NCBI RefSeq assembly: GCF_031143425.1
Contig: NC_090445.1
Location: 1,198,182,691 to 1,198,246,690, forward strand
Direction: 5' to 3'
Source: Pleurodeles waltl
Taxonomy: Eukaryota; Chordata; Amphibia; Caudata; Salamandridae
DNA: 64,000 bases
Position 1 is the first letter of the stretch, and each line of letters starts with the position of its first letter. Below, one piece after another: positions 10,815-21,525 of the stretch. A model generated the notes under the pieces. It had not been told where the DNA came from and searched no databases. It was given only the letters and a program-made list of their open reading frames with translations. A program made the translations under genes and the position numbers.

Positions 10815-13501
10815 TGTAAAGAAATGGCTCCCTGTTGCAGTTACCCCCCACTTTTTGCCTGATACTGATGCTGACTTGACTGAGAAGCGTGCTGGGACCC
10901 TGCTAACCAGGCCCCAGCACCAGTGTTCCTTCACCTAAAATGTACCATTGTATCCACAATTGGCACACCCTGGCATTCAGATAAGTCCCTTGTAAACTGG
11001 TACTTCTAGTACCAAGGGCCCTGATGCCAAGGAAAGGTCCCTAAGGGCTGCAGCATGTCTTATGCCACCCTAGAGACCCCTCACTCAGCACAGACACACT
11101 GCTTACAAGCCTGTGTGTGCTAGTGAGAACAAAATGAGTAAGTCGACATGGCACTCCCCTCAGGGTGCCATGCCAGCCTCTCACTGCCTATGCAGTATAG
11201 GTAAGACACCCCTCTAGCAGGCCTTACAGCCCTAAGGCAGGGTGCACTATACCATAGGTGAGGGTACCAGTGCATGAGCATGGTACCCCTACAGTGTCTA
11301 AACAAAACCTTAGACATTGTAAGTGCAGGGTAGCCATAAGAGTATATGGTCTGGGAGTCTGTCAAACACGAACTCCACAGCACCATAATGGCTACACTGA
11401 AGACTGGGAAGTTTGGTATCAAACTTCTCAGCACAATAAATGCACACTGATGCCAGTGTACATTTTATTGTAAAATACACCCCAGAGGGCACCTTAGAGG
11501 TGCCCCCTGAAACTTAACCAACTATCTGTGTAGGCTGACTGGTTCCAGCAGCCTGCCACACTAGAGACATGTTGCTGGCCCCATGGGGAGAGTGCCTTGG
11601 TCACTCTGAGGCCAGTAACAAAGCCTGCACTGGGTGGAGATGCTAACACCTCCCCCAGGCAGGAGCTGTGACACCTGGCGGTGAGCCTCAAAGGCTCACC
11701 CCTTTGTCACAGCCCAGCAGGGCACTCCAGCTTAGTGGAGTTGCCCGCCCCCTCCGGCCACGGCCCCCACTTTTGGCGGCAAGGCTGGAGGGAACAAAGA
11801 AAGCAACAAGGAGGAGTCACTGGCCAGTCAGGACAGCCCCTAAGGTGTCCTGAGCTGAAGTGACTCTAACTTTTAGAAATCCTCCATCTTGCAGATGGAG
11901 GATTCCCCCAATAGGGTTAGGATTGTGACCCCCTCCCCTTGGGAGGAGGCACAAAGAGGGTGTATCCACCCTCAGGGCTAGTAGTCATTGGCTACTAACC
12001 CCCCAGACCTAAACACGCCCTTAAATTTAGTATTTAAGGGCTACCCTGAACCCTAGAAAATTAGATTCCTGCAACAACAAGAAGAAGGACTGCCTAGCTG
12101 AAAACCCCTGCAGAGGAAGACCAGAAGACAACTACTGCCTTGGCTCCAGAAACTCACCGGCCTGTCTCCTGCCTTCCAAAGATCCTGCTCCAGCGACGCC
12201 TTCCAAAGGGACCAGCGACCTCGACATCCTCTGAGGACTGCCCCTGCTTCGAAAAGACAAGAAACTCCCGAGGACAGCGGACCTGCTCCAAGAAAAGCTG
12301 CAACTTTGTTTCCAGCAGCTTTAAAGAACCCTGCAAGCTCCCCGCAAGAAGCGTGAGACTTGCAACACTGCACCCGGCGACCCCGACTCGGCTGGTGGCG
12401 ATCCAACACCTCAGGAGGGACCCCAGGACTACTCTGATACTGTGAGTACCAAAACCTGTCCCCCCTGATCCCCCACAGCGCCGCCTGCAGAGGGAATCCC
12501 GAGGCTTCCCCTGACCGCGACTCTTTGAACCTAAAGTCCCGACGCCTGGGAGAGACCCTGCACCCGCAGCCCCCAGGACCGGAAGGACCGGACTTTCACT
12601 GGAGAAGTGACCCCCAGGAGTCCCTCTCCCTTGCCCAAGTGGAGGTTTCCCCGAGGAATCCCCCCCTTGCCTGCCTGCAGCGCTGAAGAGATCCCGAGAT
12701 CTCTCATAGACTAACATTGCGAACCCGACGCTTGTTTCTACACTGCACCCGGCCGCCCCCGCGCCGCTGAGGGTGAAATTTCTGTGTGGACTGGTGTCCC
12801 CCCCGGTGCCCTACAAAACCCCCCTGGTCTGCCCTCCGAAGACGCGGGTACTTACCTGCAAGCAGACCGGAACCGGGGCACCCCCTTCTCTCCATTCTAG
12901 CCTATGTGTTTTGGGCACCACTTTGAACTCTGCACCTGACCGGCCCTGAGCTGCTGGTGTGGTGACTTTGGGGTTGCTCTGAACCCCCAACGGTGGGCTA
13001 CCTTGGACCAAGAACTGAACCCTGTAAGTGTCCTACTTACCTGGTAAAACTAACCAAAACTTACCTCCCCTAGGAACTGTGAAAATTGCACTGTGTCCAC
13101 TTTTAAAACAGCTATTTGTCAACAACTTGAAAAGTATACATGCAATTTTGATGATTTGAAGTTCCTAAAGTACTTACCTGCAATACCTTTCGAATGAGAT
13201 ATTACATGTAGAATTTGAACCTGTGGTTCTTAAAATAAACTAAGAAAAGATATTTTTCCATATAAAAACCTATTGGCTGGATTTGTCTCTGAGTGTGTGT
13301 ACCTCATTTATTGTCTATGTGTATGTACAACAAATGCTTAACACTACTCCTTGGATAAGCCTACTGCTCGACCACACTACCACAAAATAGAGCATTAGTA
13401 TTATCTCTTTTTGCCACTATCTTACCTCTAAGGGGAACCCTTGGACTCTGTGCATGCTATTCCTTACTTTGAAATAGCACATACAGAGCCAACTTCCTAC
13501 A
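10815..13501 (+). repeat. 5' LTR (2687 bp)
   Basis: TG...CA boundaries. Features expected of an LTR promoter and processing region are visible: a TATA-like TATTTAAG at 12031-12038 and a polyadenylation signal AATAAA at 13234-13239. That would give a U3 of about 1.2 kb and an unusually long R-U5. Relative to the 3' LTR it has an extra GCTGAC near 10870 and lacks two A bases near 13090. Several ORFs up to 187 codons occur inside, but they repeat identically in both LTRs and show no domain. Confidence 0.92.
12031..12038 (+). promoter_or_regulatory. TATA-like box of the 5' LTR
   Basis: TATTTAAG lies in the palindrome-like context CTTAAATTTAGTATTTAAG. It is conserved at the equivalent place in the 3' LTR and, as TATTTAG, in the solo LTR (about 32524). 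Promoter function is inferred. Confidence 0.45.
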
Positions 13502-13502
13502 T

Positions 13503-13520
13503 TGGTGGATCAGCGGTGGG
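13503..13520 (+). promoter_or_regulatory. Probable primer binding site
   Basis: TGGTGGATCAGCGGTGGG begins two bases after the 5' LTR. It starts with TGG, as expected for pairing with the CCA end of a tRNA. I could not assign the tRNA. Confidence 0.5.
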
Positions 13521-13765
13521 GTACAAGACTTTGCATTTGCTGGACTACTCAGCCAATACCTGATCACACGACAAATTCCAAAATTGTCATTAGAAATTGA
13601 TTTTTGCAATTTGAAAAGTTTTCTAAATTCTTAAAAGACCTGCTAGGGCCTTGTGTTAGATCCTGTTTAGCATTTCTTTTAGAGTTTAAAAGTTTGTAAA
13701 AGTTTGAATTAGATTCTAGAACCAGTTGTAGATTCTTAAAAAGTATTCCAACTTTTAGAAGCAAA

Positions 13766-16174
13766 ATGTCTAGCACAGATGTGACTGTGGTGGAACTCGA
13801 CACCACACCTTACCTCCATCTTAAGATGAGGGAGCTAAGGTCACTCTGTAAAATAAAGAAAATAACAATGGGCCCCAAACCTACCAAAATACAGCTCCAG
13901 GAGCTTTTGGCAGAGTTTGAAAAGGCCAACCCCTCTGAGGGTAGCAACTCAGAGGAAGAGGATAGTGACTTGGAGGAAAATTCCCCCCTACCAGTCCTAT
14001 CTAGGGAGAACAGGGTCCCTCAAACCCTGACTCCAAAAATAATAGTCAGAGATGCTGGTTCCCTCACAGGAGAGACCAACACCTCTGAAATCACTGAGGA
14101 TAACTCCAGTGAAGATGACCCCCTGTTAGCCAGGATGGTCAAAAGATTGGCTTTGGAAAAGCAGCTCCTAGCCATAGAAAGGGAAAGAAAAGAGATGGGC
14201 CTAGGTCCCATCGATGGTGGCAGCAACTTAAATAGGGTCAGAGATTCTCCTGACATCCTAAAAATCCCCAAAGGGATTGTAACAAAATATGAAGATGGTG
14301 ATGACATCACCAAATGGTTCACAGCTTTTGAGAGGGCTTGTGTAACCAGAAAAGTAAACAGATCTCACTGGGGTGCTCTCCTTTGGGAAATGTTCACTGG
14401 AAAGTGTAGGGATAGACTCCTCACACTCTCTGGAAAAGATGCAGAATCTTATGACCTCATGAAGGGTACCCTGATTGAGGGCTTTGGATTCTCCACTGAG
14501 GAGTATAGAATTAGATTCAGGGGGGCTCAAAAATCCTCGAGCCAGACCTGGGTTGATTTTGTAGACTACTCAGTAAAAACACTAGATGGTTGGTTAACTG
14601 GAAATGAAGTGTGTGACTATGTTGGGCTTTATAATTTGTTTATGAAAGAACACATTCTAAGTAACTGCTTCAATGAAAAGTTGCATCAGTATCTGGTAGA
14701 CCTAGGTCCAATTTCTCCCCAAGAATTGGGAAAGAAGGCAGACCACTGGGTCAAGACTAGGGTAACCAAAACTTCCACTGGGGGTGACCAAAAGAAAGGG
14801 GTTACAAAAACTCCCCAGGAGAAAGTGGGTGACACTAGAAACAAAGAAAAGGAGTCCTCTGTAGGCCCCCAAAAACCAGAACAGGTGGGTGGGCCCCAAG
14901 ACACAACCCAAAACAAAGGTGGGTACCAGGGTAAGAACTGGGATGCCACTAAGGCATGGTGCCACAACTGTAAACAGTCTGGGCACCACACCAAGGACAC
15001 TTCTTGTCCCAAAAACAAACCCCAGAACAAAATTCCAGGGGTAACCAGTGTAGCCATGGGAGATGACTCCTCAGATGAGGAGGTCTTCCTAGCCTTCAAC
15101 TGGAAACAGGGCCCAACAGGTGAGTTGGAGATTCCAGAGGGAAGTAGACACTTCCACCACCTACTGGTGAATGGAATCCCAACCACTGCCCTGAGAGACA
15201 CTTGTGCCAGTCACACTATTGTGCATGACAGGCTGGTGCTCTCAAACCAGTACATCCCAGGTGAGACTGCCAGGGTAAGAGTTAGCCTAGACAGGGTCAC
15301 TAAGAGGCCTGTGGCTTTAGTGCCCATAGAAGTGGGTGGCACTCTTAGCTGGAGAAGGGTAGTAGTCAGTACAGACCTCCCCCTTGATTGTCTCCTTGGA
15401 AATGACTACCCAGAGGTTAGTCAGAGCCCAAGAGAGAAACTGGTCCAGTGCCAGTCCTCTCCCAAGGATTCTGGAAGTCCTGCCTCTGCAGTAAATGCAA
15501 GCAGGCCCCAGAAGAAGAAGAAAAGAAAACAGAGTAGGAAGGGTGGACACCCTTTAGCCAAGGTTACAGCAAGCCAAGGAGATTCTGCTCCAGTAGGGGA
15601 GAACTCCAAAAATGGCCCTGATAAAGTCCAACCTGACCCACAAGAAGTCCTGGCTAGTCAGGCAACTGTTAAACCTGAGTGGGTGGCTCCTCAGCTAACA
15701 GAAGAAAGAGTGGAAGAAGGGTGTTTACTACAAGATGTGGTAACCCCCCACTCCAATACAGCAGACAGGCAACCTGAACCCAAAGAAGCCTGTAACTTAG
15801 CCCCTTCCCTTTTAGGTGAAGAGCTAAAGGTGTGGTTCTGGGCACTGACAGCTGTCAGTGGCCTCTGCTGGGTGTTAGCCTTTATGGCTGCACTATCCTT
15901 AGCATGGTGGTCTGACCCCATGCCAAATAGCAAGTTAGGCCCCCTGACCCTATTGGTCATGGTGGGGTTACTCCAGCTCTGGGTAACCTCTCTGGGTAAG
16001 CTAGGGGTGACCCTGGCCAAGATAAGGTTAGCAGAGGTGGACACCTCTAAGACCAAAATAGAAAGAATGGGTGGAGACATTGAAGAGGCAGACAAGAGGC
16101 AATTCAGACTAGGTCCTATCACTGTGGAAGTGGGTCAGTTCCCCAAAGGGAATGACCTGAACAGAAGGATGTAA
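13766..16174 (+). CDS. Gag/protease-like polyprotein with C-terminal membrane helices, intact 802 aa
   Basis: The sole protein of the LTR element. In order: a SAP-like helix-rich N-terminus (about residues 18-52, LRSLCKIKKITMGPKPTK); an acidic linker (60-75); capsid-like region with a SCAN-like C-terminal half (about 180-335, including NLFMKEHILSNCFNEKLHQYL). A zinc knuckle follows with variant spacing (C399, C402, H407 or H408, C414), then a retropepsin-like domain with RDTCAS at 477-482 and LLGND at 543-547. The C-terminus has a basic tract (583-590), then two strongly hydrophobic segments at about 689-714 and 725-751. The active-site triplet is DTC, not DTG, which argues against normal protease activity. 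The frame is open throughout, in keeping with a recent insertion. The family-known role of Gag is to package element RNA. The membrane segments are not a normal part of gypsy Gag; an env remnant or a membrane anchor are both possible. Confidence 0.85.
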   Translation: MSSTDVTVVELDTTPYLHLKMRELRSLCKIKKITMGPKPTKIQLQELLAEFEKANPSEGSNSEEEDSDLEENSPLPVLSRENRVPQTLTPKIIVRDAGSLTGETNTSEITEDNSSEDDPLLARMVKRLALEKQLLAIERERKEMGLGPIDGGSNLNRVRDSPDILKIPKGIVTKYEDGDDITKWFTAFERACVTRKVNRSHWGALLWEMFTGKCRDRLLTLSGKDAESYDLMKGTLIEGFGFSTEEYRIRFRGAQKSSSQTWVDFVDYSVKTLDGWLTGNEVCDYVGLYNLFMKEHILSNCFNEKLHQYLVDLGPISPQELGKKADHWVKTRVTKTSTGGDQKKGVTKTPQEKVGDTRNKEKESSVGPQKPEQVGGPQDTTQNKGGYQGKNWDATKAWCHNCKQSGHHTKDTSCPKNKPQNKIPGVTSVAMGDDSSDEEVFLAFNWKQGPTGELEIPEGSRHFHHLLVNGIPTTALRDTCASHTIVHDRLVLSNQYIPGETARVRVSLDRVTKRPVALVPIEVGGTLSWRRVVVSTDLPLDCLLGNDYPEVSQSPREKLVQCQSSPKDSGSPASAVNASRPQKKKKRKQSRKGGHPLAKVTASQGDSAPVGENSKNGPDKVQPDPQEVLASQATVKPEWVAPQLTEERVEEGCLLQDVVTPHSNTADRQPEPKEACNLAPSLLGEELKVWFWALTAVSGLCWVLAFMAALSLAWWSDPMPNSKLGPLTLLVMVGLLQLWVTSLGKLGVTLAKIRLAEVDTSKTKIERMGGDIEEADKRQFRLGPITVEVGQFPKGNDLNRRM

Positions 16175-16292
16175 GGCAGAGTAGGCCCTGCAACTAACCA
16201 GCCTATTTCTCCTACTCTTCCTCGCCTGACAGACTAGGAAGACTCTCCCAGCTTGGGCTGAGTCTCCTGGCCTGTAGGCTGGGGGGGGCTTG
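16175..16292 (+). other. 3' untranslated end and polypurine tract of the LTR element
   Basis: A short non-coding stretch between the ORF stop and the 3' LTR. It ends in a G-rich run (AGGCTGGGGGGGGCT, 16276-16290), the expected place for the polypurine tract that primes plus-strand synthesis. Confidence 0.55.
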
Positions 16293-18975
16293 TGTAAAGA
16301 AATGGCTCCCTGTTGCAGTTACCCCCCACTTTTTGCCTGATACTGATTTGACTGAGAAGCGTGCTGGGACCCTGCTAACCAGGCCCCAGCACCAGTGTTC
16401 CTTCACCTAAAATGTACCATTGTATCCACAATTGGCACACCCTGGCATTCAGATAAGTCCCTTGTAAACTGGTACTTCTAGTACCAAGGGCCCTGATGCC
16501 AAGGAAAGGTCCCTAAGGGCTGCAGCATGTCTTATGCCACCCTAGAGACCCCTCACTCAGCACAGACACACTGCTTACAAGCCTGTGTGTGCTAGTGAGA
16601 ACAAAATGAGTAAGTCGACATGGCACTCCCCTCAGGGTGCCATGCCAGCCTCTCACTGCCTATGCAGTATAGGTAAGACACCCCTCTAGCAGGCCTTACA
16701 GCCCTAAGGCAGGGTGCACTATACCATAGGTGAGGGTACCAGTGCATGAGCATGGTACCCCTACAGTGTCTAAACAAAACCTTAGACATTGTAAGTGCAG
16801 GGTAGCCATAAGAGTATATGGTCTGGGAGTCTGTCAAACACGAACTCCACAGCACCATAATGGCTACACTGAAGACTGGGAAGTTTGGTATCAAACTTCT
16901 CAGCACAATAAATGCACACTGATGCCAGTGTACATTTTATTGTAAAATACACCCCAGAGGGCACCTTAGAGGTGCCCCCTGAAACTTAACCAACTATCTG
17001 TGTAGGCTGACTGGTTCCAGCAGCCTGCCACACTAGAGACATGTTGCTGGCCCCATGGGGAGAGTGCCTTGGTCACTCTGAGGCCAGTAACAAAGCCTGC
17101 ACTGGGTGGAGATGCTAACACCTCCCCCAGGCAGGAGCTGTGACACCTGGCGGTGAGCCTCAAAGGCTCACCCCTTTGTCACAGCCCAGCAGGGCACTCC
17201 AGCTTAGTGGAGTTGCCCGCCCCCTCCGGCCACGGCCCCCACTTTTGGCGGCAAGGCTGGAGGGAACAAAGAAAGCAACAAGGAGGAGTCACTGGCCAGT
17301 CAGGACAGCCCCTAAGGTGTCCTGAGCTGAAGTGACTCTAACTTTTAGAAATCCTCCATCTTGCAGATGGAGGATTCCCCCAATAGGGTTAGGATTGTGA
17401 CCCCCTCCCCTTGGGAGGAGGCACAAAGAGGGTGTACCCACCCTCAGGGCTAGTAGTCATTGGCTACTAACCCCCCAGACCTAAACACGCCCTTAAATTT
17501 AGTATTTAAGGGCTACCCTGAACCCTAGAAAATTAGATTCCTGCAACAACAAGAAGAAGGACTGCCTAGCTGAAAACCCCTGCAGAGGAAGACCAGAAGA
17601 CAACTACTGCCTTGGCTCCAGAAACTCACCGGCCTGTCTCCTGCCTTCCAAAGATCCTGCTCCAGCGACGCCTTCCAAAGGGACCAGCGACCTCGACATC
17701 CTCTGAGGACTGCCCCTGCTTCGAAAAGACAAGAAACTCCCGAGGACAGCGGACCTGCTCCAAGAAAAGCTGCAACTTTGTTTCCAGCAGCTTTAAAGAA
17801 CCCTGCAAGCTCCCCGCAAGAAGCGTGAGACTTGCAACACTGCACCCGGCGACCCCGACTCGGCTGGTGGCGATCCAACACCTCAGGAGGGACCCCAGGA
17901 CTACTCTGATACTGTGAGTACCAAAACCTGTCCCCCCTGAGCCCCCACAGCGCCGCCTGCAGAGGGAATCCCGAGGCTTCCCCTGACCGCGACTCTTTGA
18001 ACCTAAAGTCCCGACGCCTGGGAGAGACCCTGCACCCGCAGCCCCCAGGACCGGAAGGACCGGACTTTCACTGGAGAAGTGACCCCCAGGAGTCCCTCTC
18101 CCTTGCCCAAGTGGAGGTTTCCCCGAGGAATCCCCCCCTTGCCTGCCTGCAGCGCTGAAGAGATCCCGAGATCTCTCATAGACTAACATTGCGAACCCGA
18201 CGCTTGTTTCTACACTGCACCCGGCCGCCCCCGCGCCGCTGAGGGTGAAATTTCTGTGTGGACTGGTGTCCCCCCCGGTGCCCTACAAAACCCCCCTGGT
18301 CTGCCCTCCGAAGACGCGGGTACTTACCTGCAAGCAGACCGGAACTGGGGCACCCCCTTCTCTCCATTCTAGCCTATGTGTTTTGGGCACCACTTTGAAC
18401 TCTGCACCTGACCGGCCCTGAGCTGCTGGTGTGGTGACTTTGGGGTTGCTCTGAACCCCCAACGGTGGGCTACCTTGGACCAAGAACTGAACCCTGTAAG
18501 TGTCCTACTTACCTGGTAAAACTAACCAAAACTTACCTCCCCTAGGAACTGTGAAAATTGCACTAAGTGTCCACTTTTAAAACAGCTATTTGTCAACAAC
18601 TTGAAAAGTATACATGCAATTTTGATGATTTGAAGTTCCTAAAGTACTTACCTGCAATACCTTTCGAATGAGATATTACATGTAGAATTTGAACCTGTGG
18701 TTCTTAAAATAAACTAAGAAAAGATATTTTTCTATATAAAAACCTATTGGCTGGATTTGTCTCTGAGTGTGTGTACCTCATTTATTGTCTATGTGTATGT
18801 ACAACAAATGCTTAACACTACTCCTTGGATAAGCCTACTGCTCGACCACACTACCACAAAATAGAGCATTAGTATTATCTCTTTTTGCCACTATCTTACC
18901 TCTAAGGGGAACCCTTGGACTCTGTGCATGCTATTCCTTACTTTGAAATAGCACATACAGAGCCAACTTCCTACA
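16293..18975 (+). repeat. 3' LTR (2683 bp)
   Basis: Near-identical to the 5' LTR. Differences seen are loss of GCTGAC near 16347, C for T near 17437, G for T near 17941, T for C near 18346, an added AA near 18566 and T for C near 18732. It is followed directly by GCTTT. Confidence 0.92.
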
Positions 18976-19759
18976 GCTTTCATATAACAGGTTTGAATAC
19001 ACTTAACTATCCATCTGGCAATGACTTGTTTGGATATTGGATTCCCTGCATGAGGTTTTTGGAAAGCTACAAACAATTGTTTTGCAAATTTGTTTGGTTC
19101 TATCAATGTAATACATTAGTGCTCTTTTTATGTCTAATGTATGTAATGCTCTTTCAGCTACAGAGTCTGGTTCTGGAAAGAACACTGGGAGTTCCACTGT
19201 TTGATTTAAGTGGAACAGTGATATGACCTTTGGCAAAAAATGTGGGATTTGTGCGTAGAACTACTTTATGTTTGTGTATTTGTATAAAGGGTTCTTGTAT
19301 GGTAAAGGCTTGTATTTCACTTACTCTTCTGAGAGATGCGATAGCTATTAGGAAGGCTACTTTCCAGGTTAAGTATTGTATCTCACAAGAGTGCATGGGT
19401 TCAAATGGTGGACCCATGAGTCGTGTTAATACAATATTGAGGTTCCACGAAGGAACTGGTGGTGTTCTTGGTGGAATAATCCTTTTTAGACCCTCCATAA
19501 ATGCTTTTATGACTGGGATTCTGAATAGTGAAGTTGAATGTGTAATTTGCAGATAGGTCGAAATTGCTGTGAGATGTATTTTAATGGATGAAAAAGCTAA
19601 CTTAGACTTTTGTAAGTGTAGTAAGTAGCTTACAATGTTTTTTGCAGATGCATGTAATGGTTGGATTAGATTATTATGACAGTAATAAACAAATATTTTC
19701 CATTTATTTGCGTAGCAATGTCTTGTAGTAGGTTTTCTAGCCTGTTTGATGACCTCCAT
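18976..19759 (-). pseudogene. DIRS tyrosine recombinase, N-terminal and central part, copy C
   Basis: The frame from 19759 reads EVIKQARKPTTRHCYANKW, the SAM-like N-terminal DNA-binding part. It continues through KIHLTAISTYLQ and WNLNIVLTRLMGPPFEP to SLRRVSEIQAFT, which holds the catalytic Arg. The last part (18976-19106 plus 19003-19236) is in a shifted frame and stops at the LTR element, after KCIQTCYMKA. The remaining H-x-x-R box and Tyr are at 10590-10814. All catalytic residues are thus preserved across the split, but one frameshift near 19154 and the insertion inactivate the gene. Confidence 0.8.
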
Positions 19760-19776
19760 GCATTCTTGTGTAAGGT

Positions 19777-21525
19777 CTAGATGTCTGAATTCTCAGACAT
19801 CAGGAGCCAGATTGCTAGATTGAGCGATGCTGGATTCGGGTGTCTGATCTGTTGTTTGTGTTGAGTTAACAGATCTGGTCTGTTTGGCAGTTTGATATGA
19901 GGCACTACTGACAGATCTAGTAGTGTTGTGTACCAAGGTTGCCGTGCCCAAGTTGGTGCTATTAGTATTAGTTTGAGTTTGTTTTGACTCAATTTGTTTA
20001 CGAGATACAGAAGGAGTGGGGGAGGGGGAAAAGAGTAAGCAAATATCCCTGACCAACTCATCCATAGCGCATTGCCTTTGGAGTGAGGCTGTGGGTACCT
20101 GGACGCGAAGTTTTGGCATTTTGTGTTTTCTTTTGTTGCGAATAAGTATTTGCGGTGTTCCCCAGCTTTGGAAGTAGGTTTGTAGTATCTGGGGATGAAC
20201 TTCCCATTCGTGGATTTGTTGGTGATCCCGACAGATTGTCGGCTAACTGGTTTTGAATTCCTGGTATGTATTGCGCTATTAGGCGAATGTGAATCGCCCA
20301 ATGCCAAATCTTTTGTGCTAAGAGACAACTGTGTTGAGTGTATCCCTCCATGTTTGTTTAGGTAATACATTGTTGTCATGTTGTCTGTTTTGACAAGAAT
20401 GTGTTTGTGGGCTATTAGTGGTTGAAATGCTTTCAACGCTAGAAACACTGCTAGTAGTTCTAACTGATTTATATGAAGTTGTTTCTGCTGAGTGTCCCAT
20501 TGTACCTGGATGCTGTGTTGGTTGAGGTGTGCTCCCCACCCTACCATGGAAGCATCTATTGTGATCATGTATTGATGCACTGGGTCTTGGAAAGGCCGCC
20601 CTTGGTTTAAATTTATAGGATTCCACCATTGAAGCGAGGTGTATGTTTGGAGGTCTATCAACACTAGATCCTGAAGTTGACCCTGTGCTTGTGACCATTG
20701 TGTTGCTAGGCACTGTTGTAAGGGCCGCATGTGTAATCTTGCGTTTGGGACAATGGCTATGCATGAGGACATCATGCCTAGTAGTTTCATCACTAATTTT
20801 ACCTGAAACCTTTGGTTTGGGTGCATACTTTGTATTACGTTTTGGAATGCTTGTACCCTTTGTGGACTTGGAGTGGCAATCCCTTTTTTTGTGTTGATTG
20901 TTGCTCCTAAGTATTGTTGTATTTGACACGGCTGTAAGTGTGATTTTTGGTAGTTTAGTGAGAACCCTAGTTTGTGAAGGGTTTCTATGACGTATTTTGT
21001 GTGTTGAAGACACCGTTCCTGGGTATTGGTCTTGATTAACCAATCGTCTAGATACGGGAATACATGTATGTGCTGTCTTCTGATATGGGATGCTACCACT
21101 GCAAGGCATTTTGTAAATACCCTTAGTGCTGTTAATATCCCGAATGCTAACACTTTGAATTGGTAATGTACTCCTTGGATTACAAACCTTAAGTATTTCC
21201 TGTGTGAAGGATGTATGGGTATATGGAAGTACGCATCCTTGAGATCTAATGTTGACATGTAGTCTTGTTGTTTGAGCAAGGGGACTACGTCTTGAAGTGT
21301 CACCATGTGAAAGTGATCTGATTTGATGTAAAGATTTAGTGTTCTGAGATCTAAGATGGGTCTCAGAGTTTTGTCCTTTTTGGGTATTAGAAAATACAGG
21401 GAATAAACACCTGTTCGTTTCTGATGATTGGGTACTTGTTCTATTGCGTCTTTTTGCAACAACGCTTGGACTTCTAGTTGTAATAGTTCCAAGTGTTGTT
21501 TGGACATGTGTGTTCTTGGAGGCAC
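19777..21525 (-). CDS. DIRS pol (RT, RNase H, methyltransferase-like), copy C
   Basis: A 582-residue open frame. RT: LRPILDLRTLN, TLDLKDAYFHIPI (motif A), FTKCLAVVASHI, and PYLDDWLIKTN (motif C). RNase H: MITIDASMVGWGAHL (Asp), HINQLELLAVFLALKAF (Glu), LVKTDNMTTMYYLNKHGG (Asp). The RNase H tail is locally out of frame (the words YIPGIQNQLADNLSG lie in another frame at 20058-20351). The frame is then regained for the methyltransferase-like domain: NALWMSWSGIFAYSFPPPPLL and LILIAPTWARQPWY. Such a Dam-like domain next to RNase H is a known trait of DIRS elements. Part of the frame is probably not the ancestral protein because of two compensating shifts. Confidence 0.8.
   Translation of the reverse strand: MPPRTHMSKQHLELLQLEVQALLQKDAIEQVPNHQKRTGVYSLYFLIPKKDKTLRPILDLRTLNLYIKSDHFHMVTLQDVVPLLKQQDYMSTLDLKDAYFHIPIHPSHRKYLRFVIQGVHYQFKVLAFGILTALRVFTKCLAVVASHIRRQHIHVFPYLDDWLIKTNTQERCLQHTKYVIETLHKLGFSLNYQKSHLQPCQIQQYLGATINTKKGIATPSPQRVQAFQNVIQSMHPNQRFQVKLVMKLLGMMSSCIAIVPNARLHMRPLQQCLATQWSQAQGQLQDLVLIDLQTYTSLQWWNPINLNQGRPFQDPVHQYMITIDASMVGWGAHLNQHSIQVQWDTQQKQLHINQLELLAVFLALKAFQPLIAHKHILVKTDNMTTMYYLNKHGGIHSTQLSLSTKDLALGDSHSPNSAIHTRNSKPVSRQSVGITNKSTNGKFIPRYYKPTSKAGEHRKYLFATKENTKCQNFASRYPQPHSKGNALWMSWSGIFAYSFPPPPLLLYLVNKLSQNKLKLILIAPTWARQPWYTTLLDLSVVPHIKLPNRPDLLTQHKQQIRHPNPASLNLAIWLLMSENSDI

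Larger units (their letters stand above)
10815..18975 (+). mobile_element. Complete LTR retroelement with no pol (gypsy/Gmr1-like), young
   Basis: The 8161-bp element is bounded by two direct LTRs that start TGTAAAGAAATGG and end CTTCCTACA. A perfect 5-bp target duplication GCTTT sits at 10810-10814 and 18976-18980. By eye the LTRs differ by four substitutions and two small indels over 2.69 kb, so insertion was recent. The internal region is only 2.79 kb and holds a single 802-codon ORF. No RT, RNase H or integrase is present, so it must depend on proteins from another element. The gag capsid and SAP-like N-terminus resemble Gmr1-type Ty3/gypsy elements (from memory). It landed inside the recombinase gene of DIRS copy C. 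Confidence 0.92.

Noticed and set aside
11120..11434. 104-codon minus-strand ORF in the LTR, repeated at 16592-16906
   Set aside because: Same reason: duplicated only because the LTR is duplicated. The solo LTR copy of this region is broken, so there is no sign of coding constraint.
12154..12717. 187-codon minus-strand ORF inside the 5' LTR, repeated at 17626-18189
   Set aside because: It lies wholly inside a GC-rich LTR region, is Gly/Ser/Arg-rich, has no domain and is identical in both LTRs because the LTRs are. Chance ORF.
15830..16174. Idea that the 802-codon ORF ends in a true retroviral envelope protein
   Set aside because: Only two hydrophobic segments are visible, with no signal peptide, cleavage site or separate env frame, so I describe them as membrane helices only.
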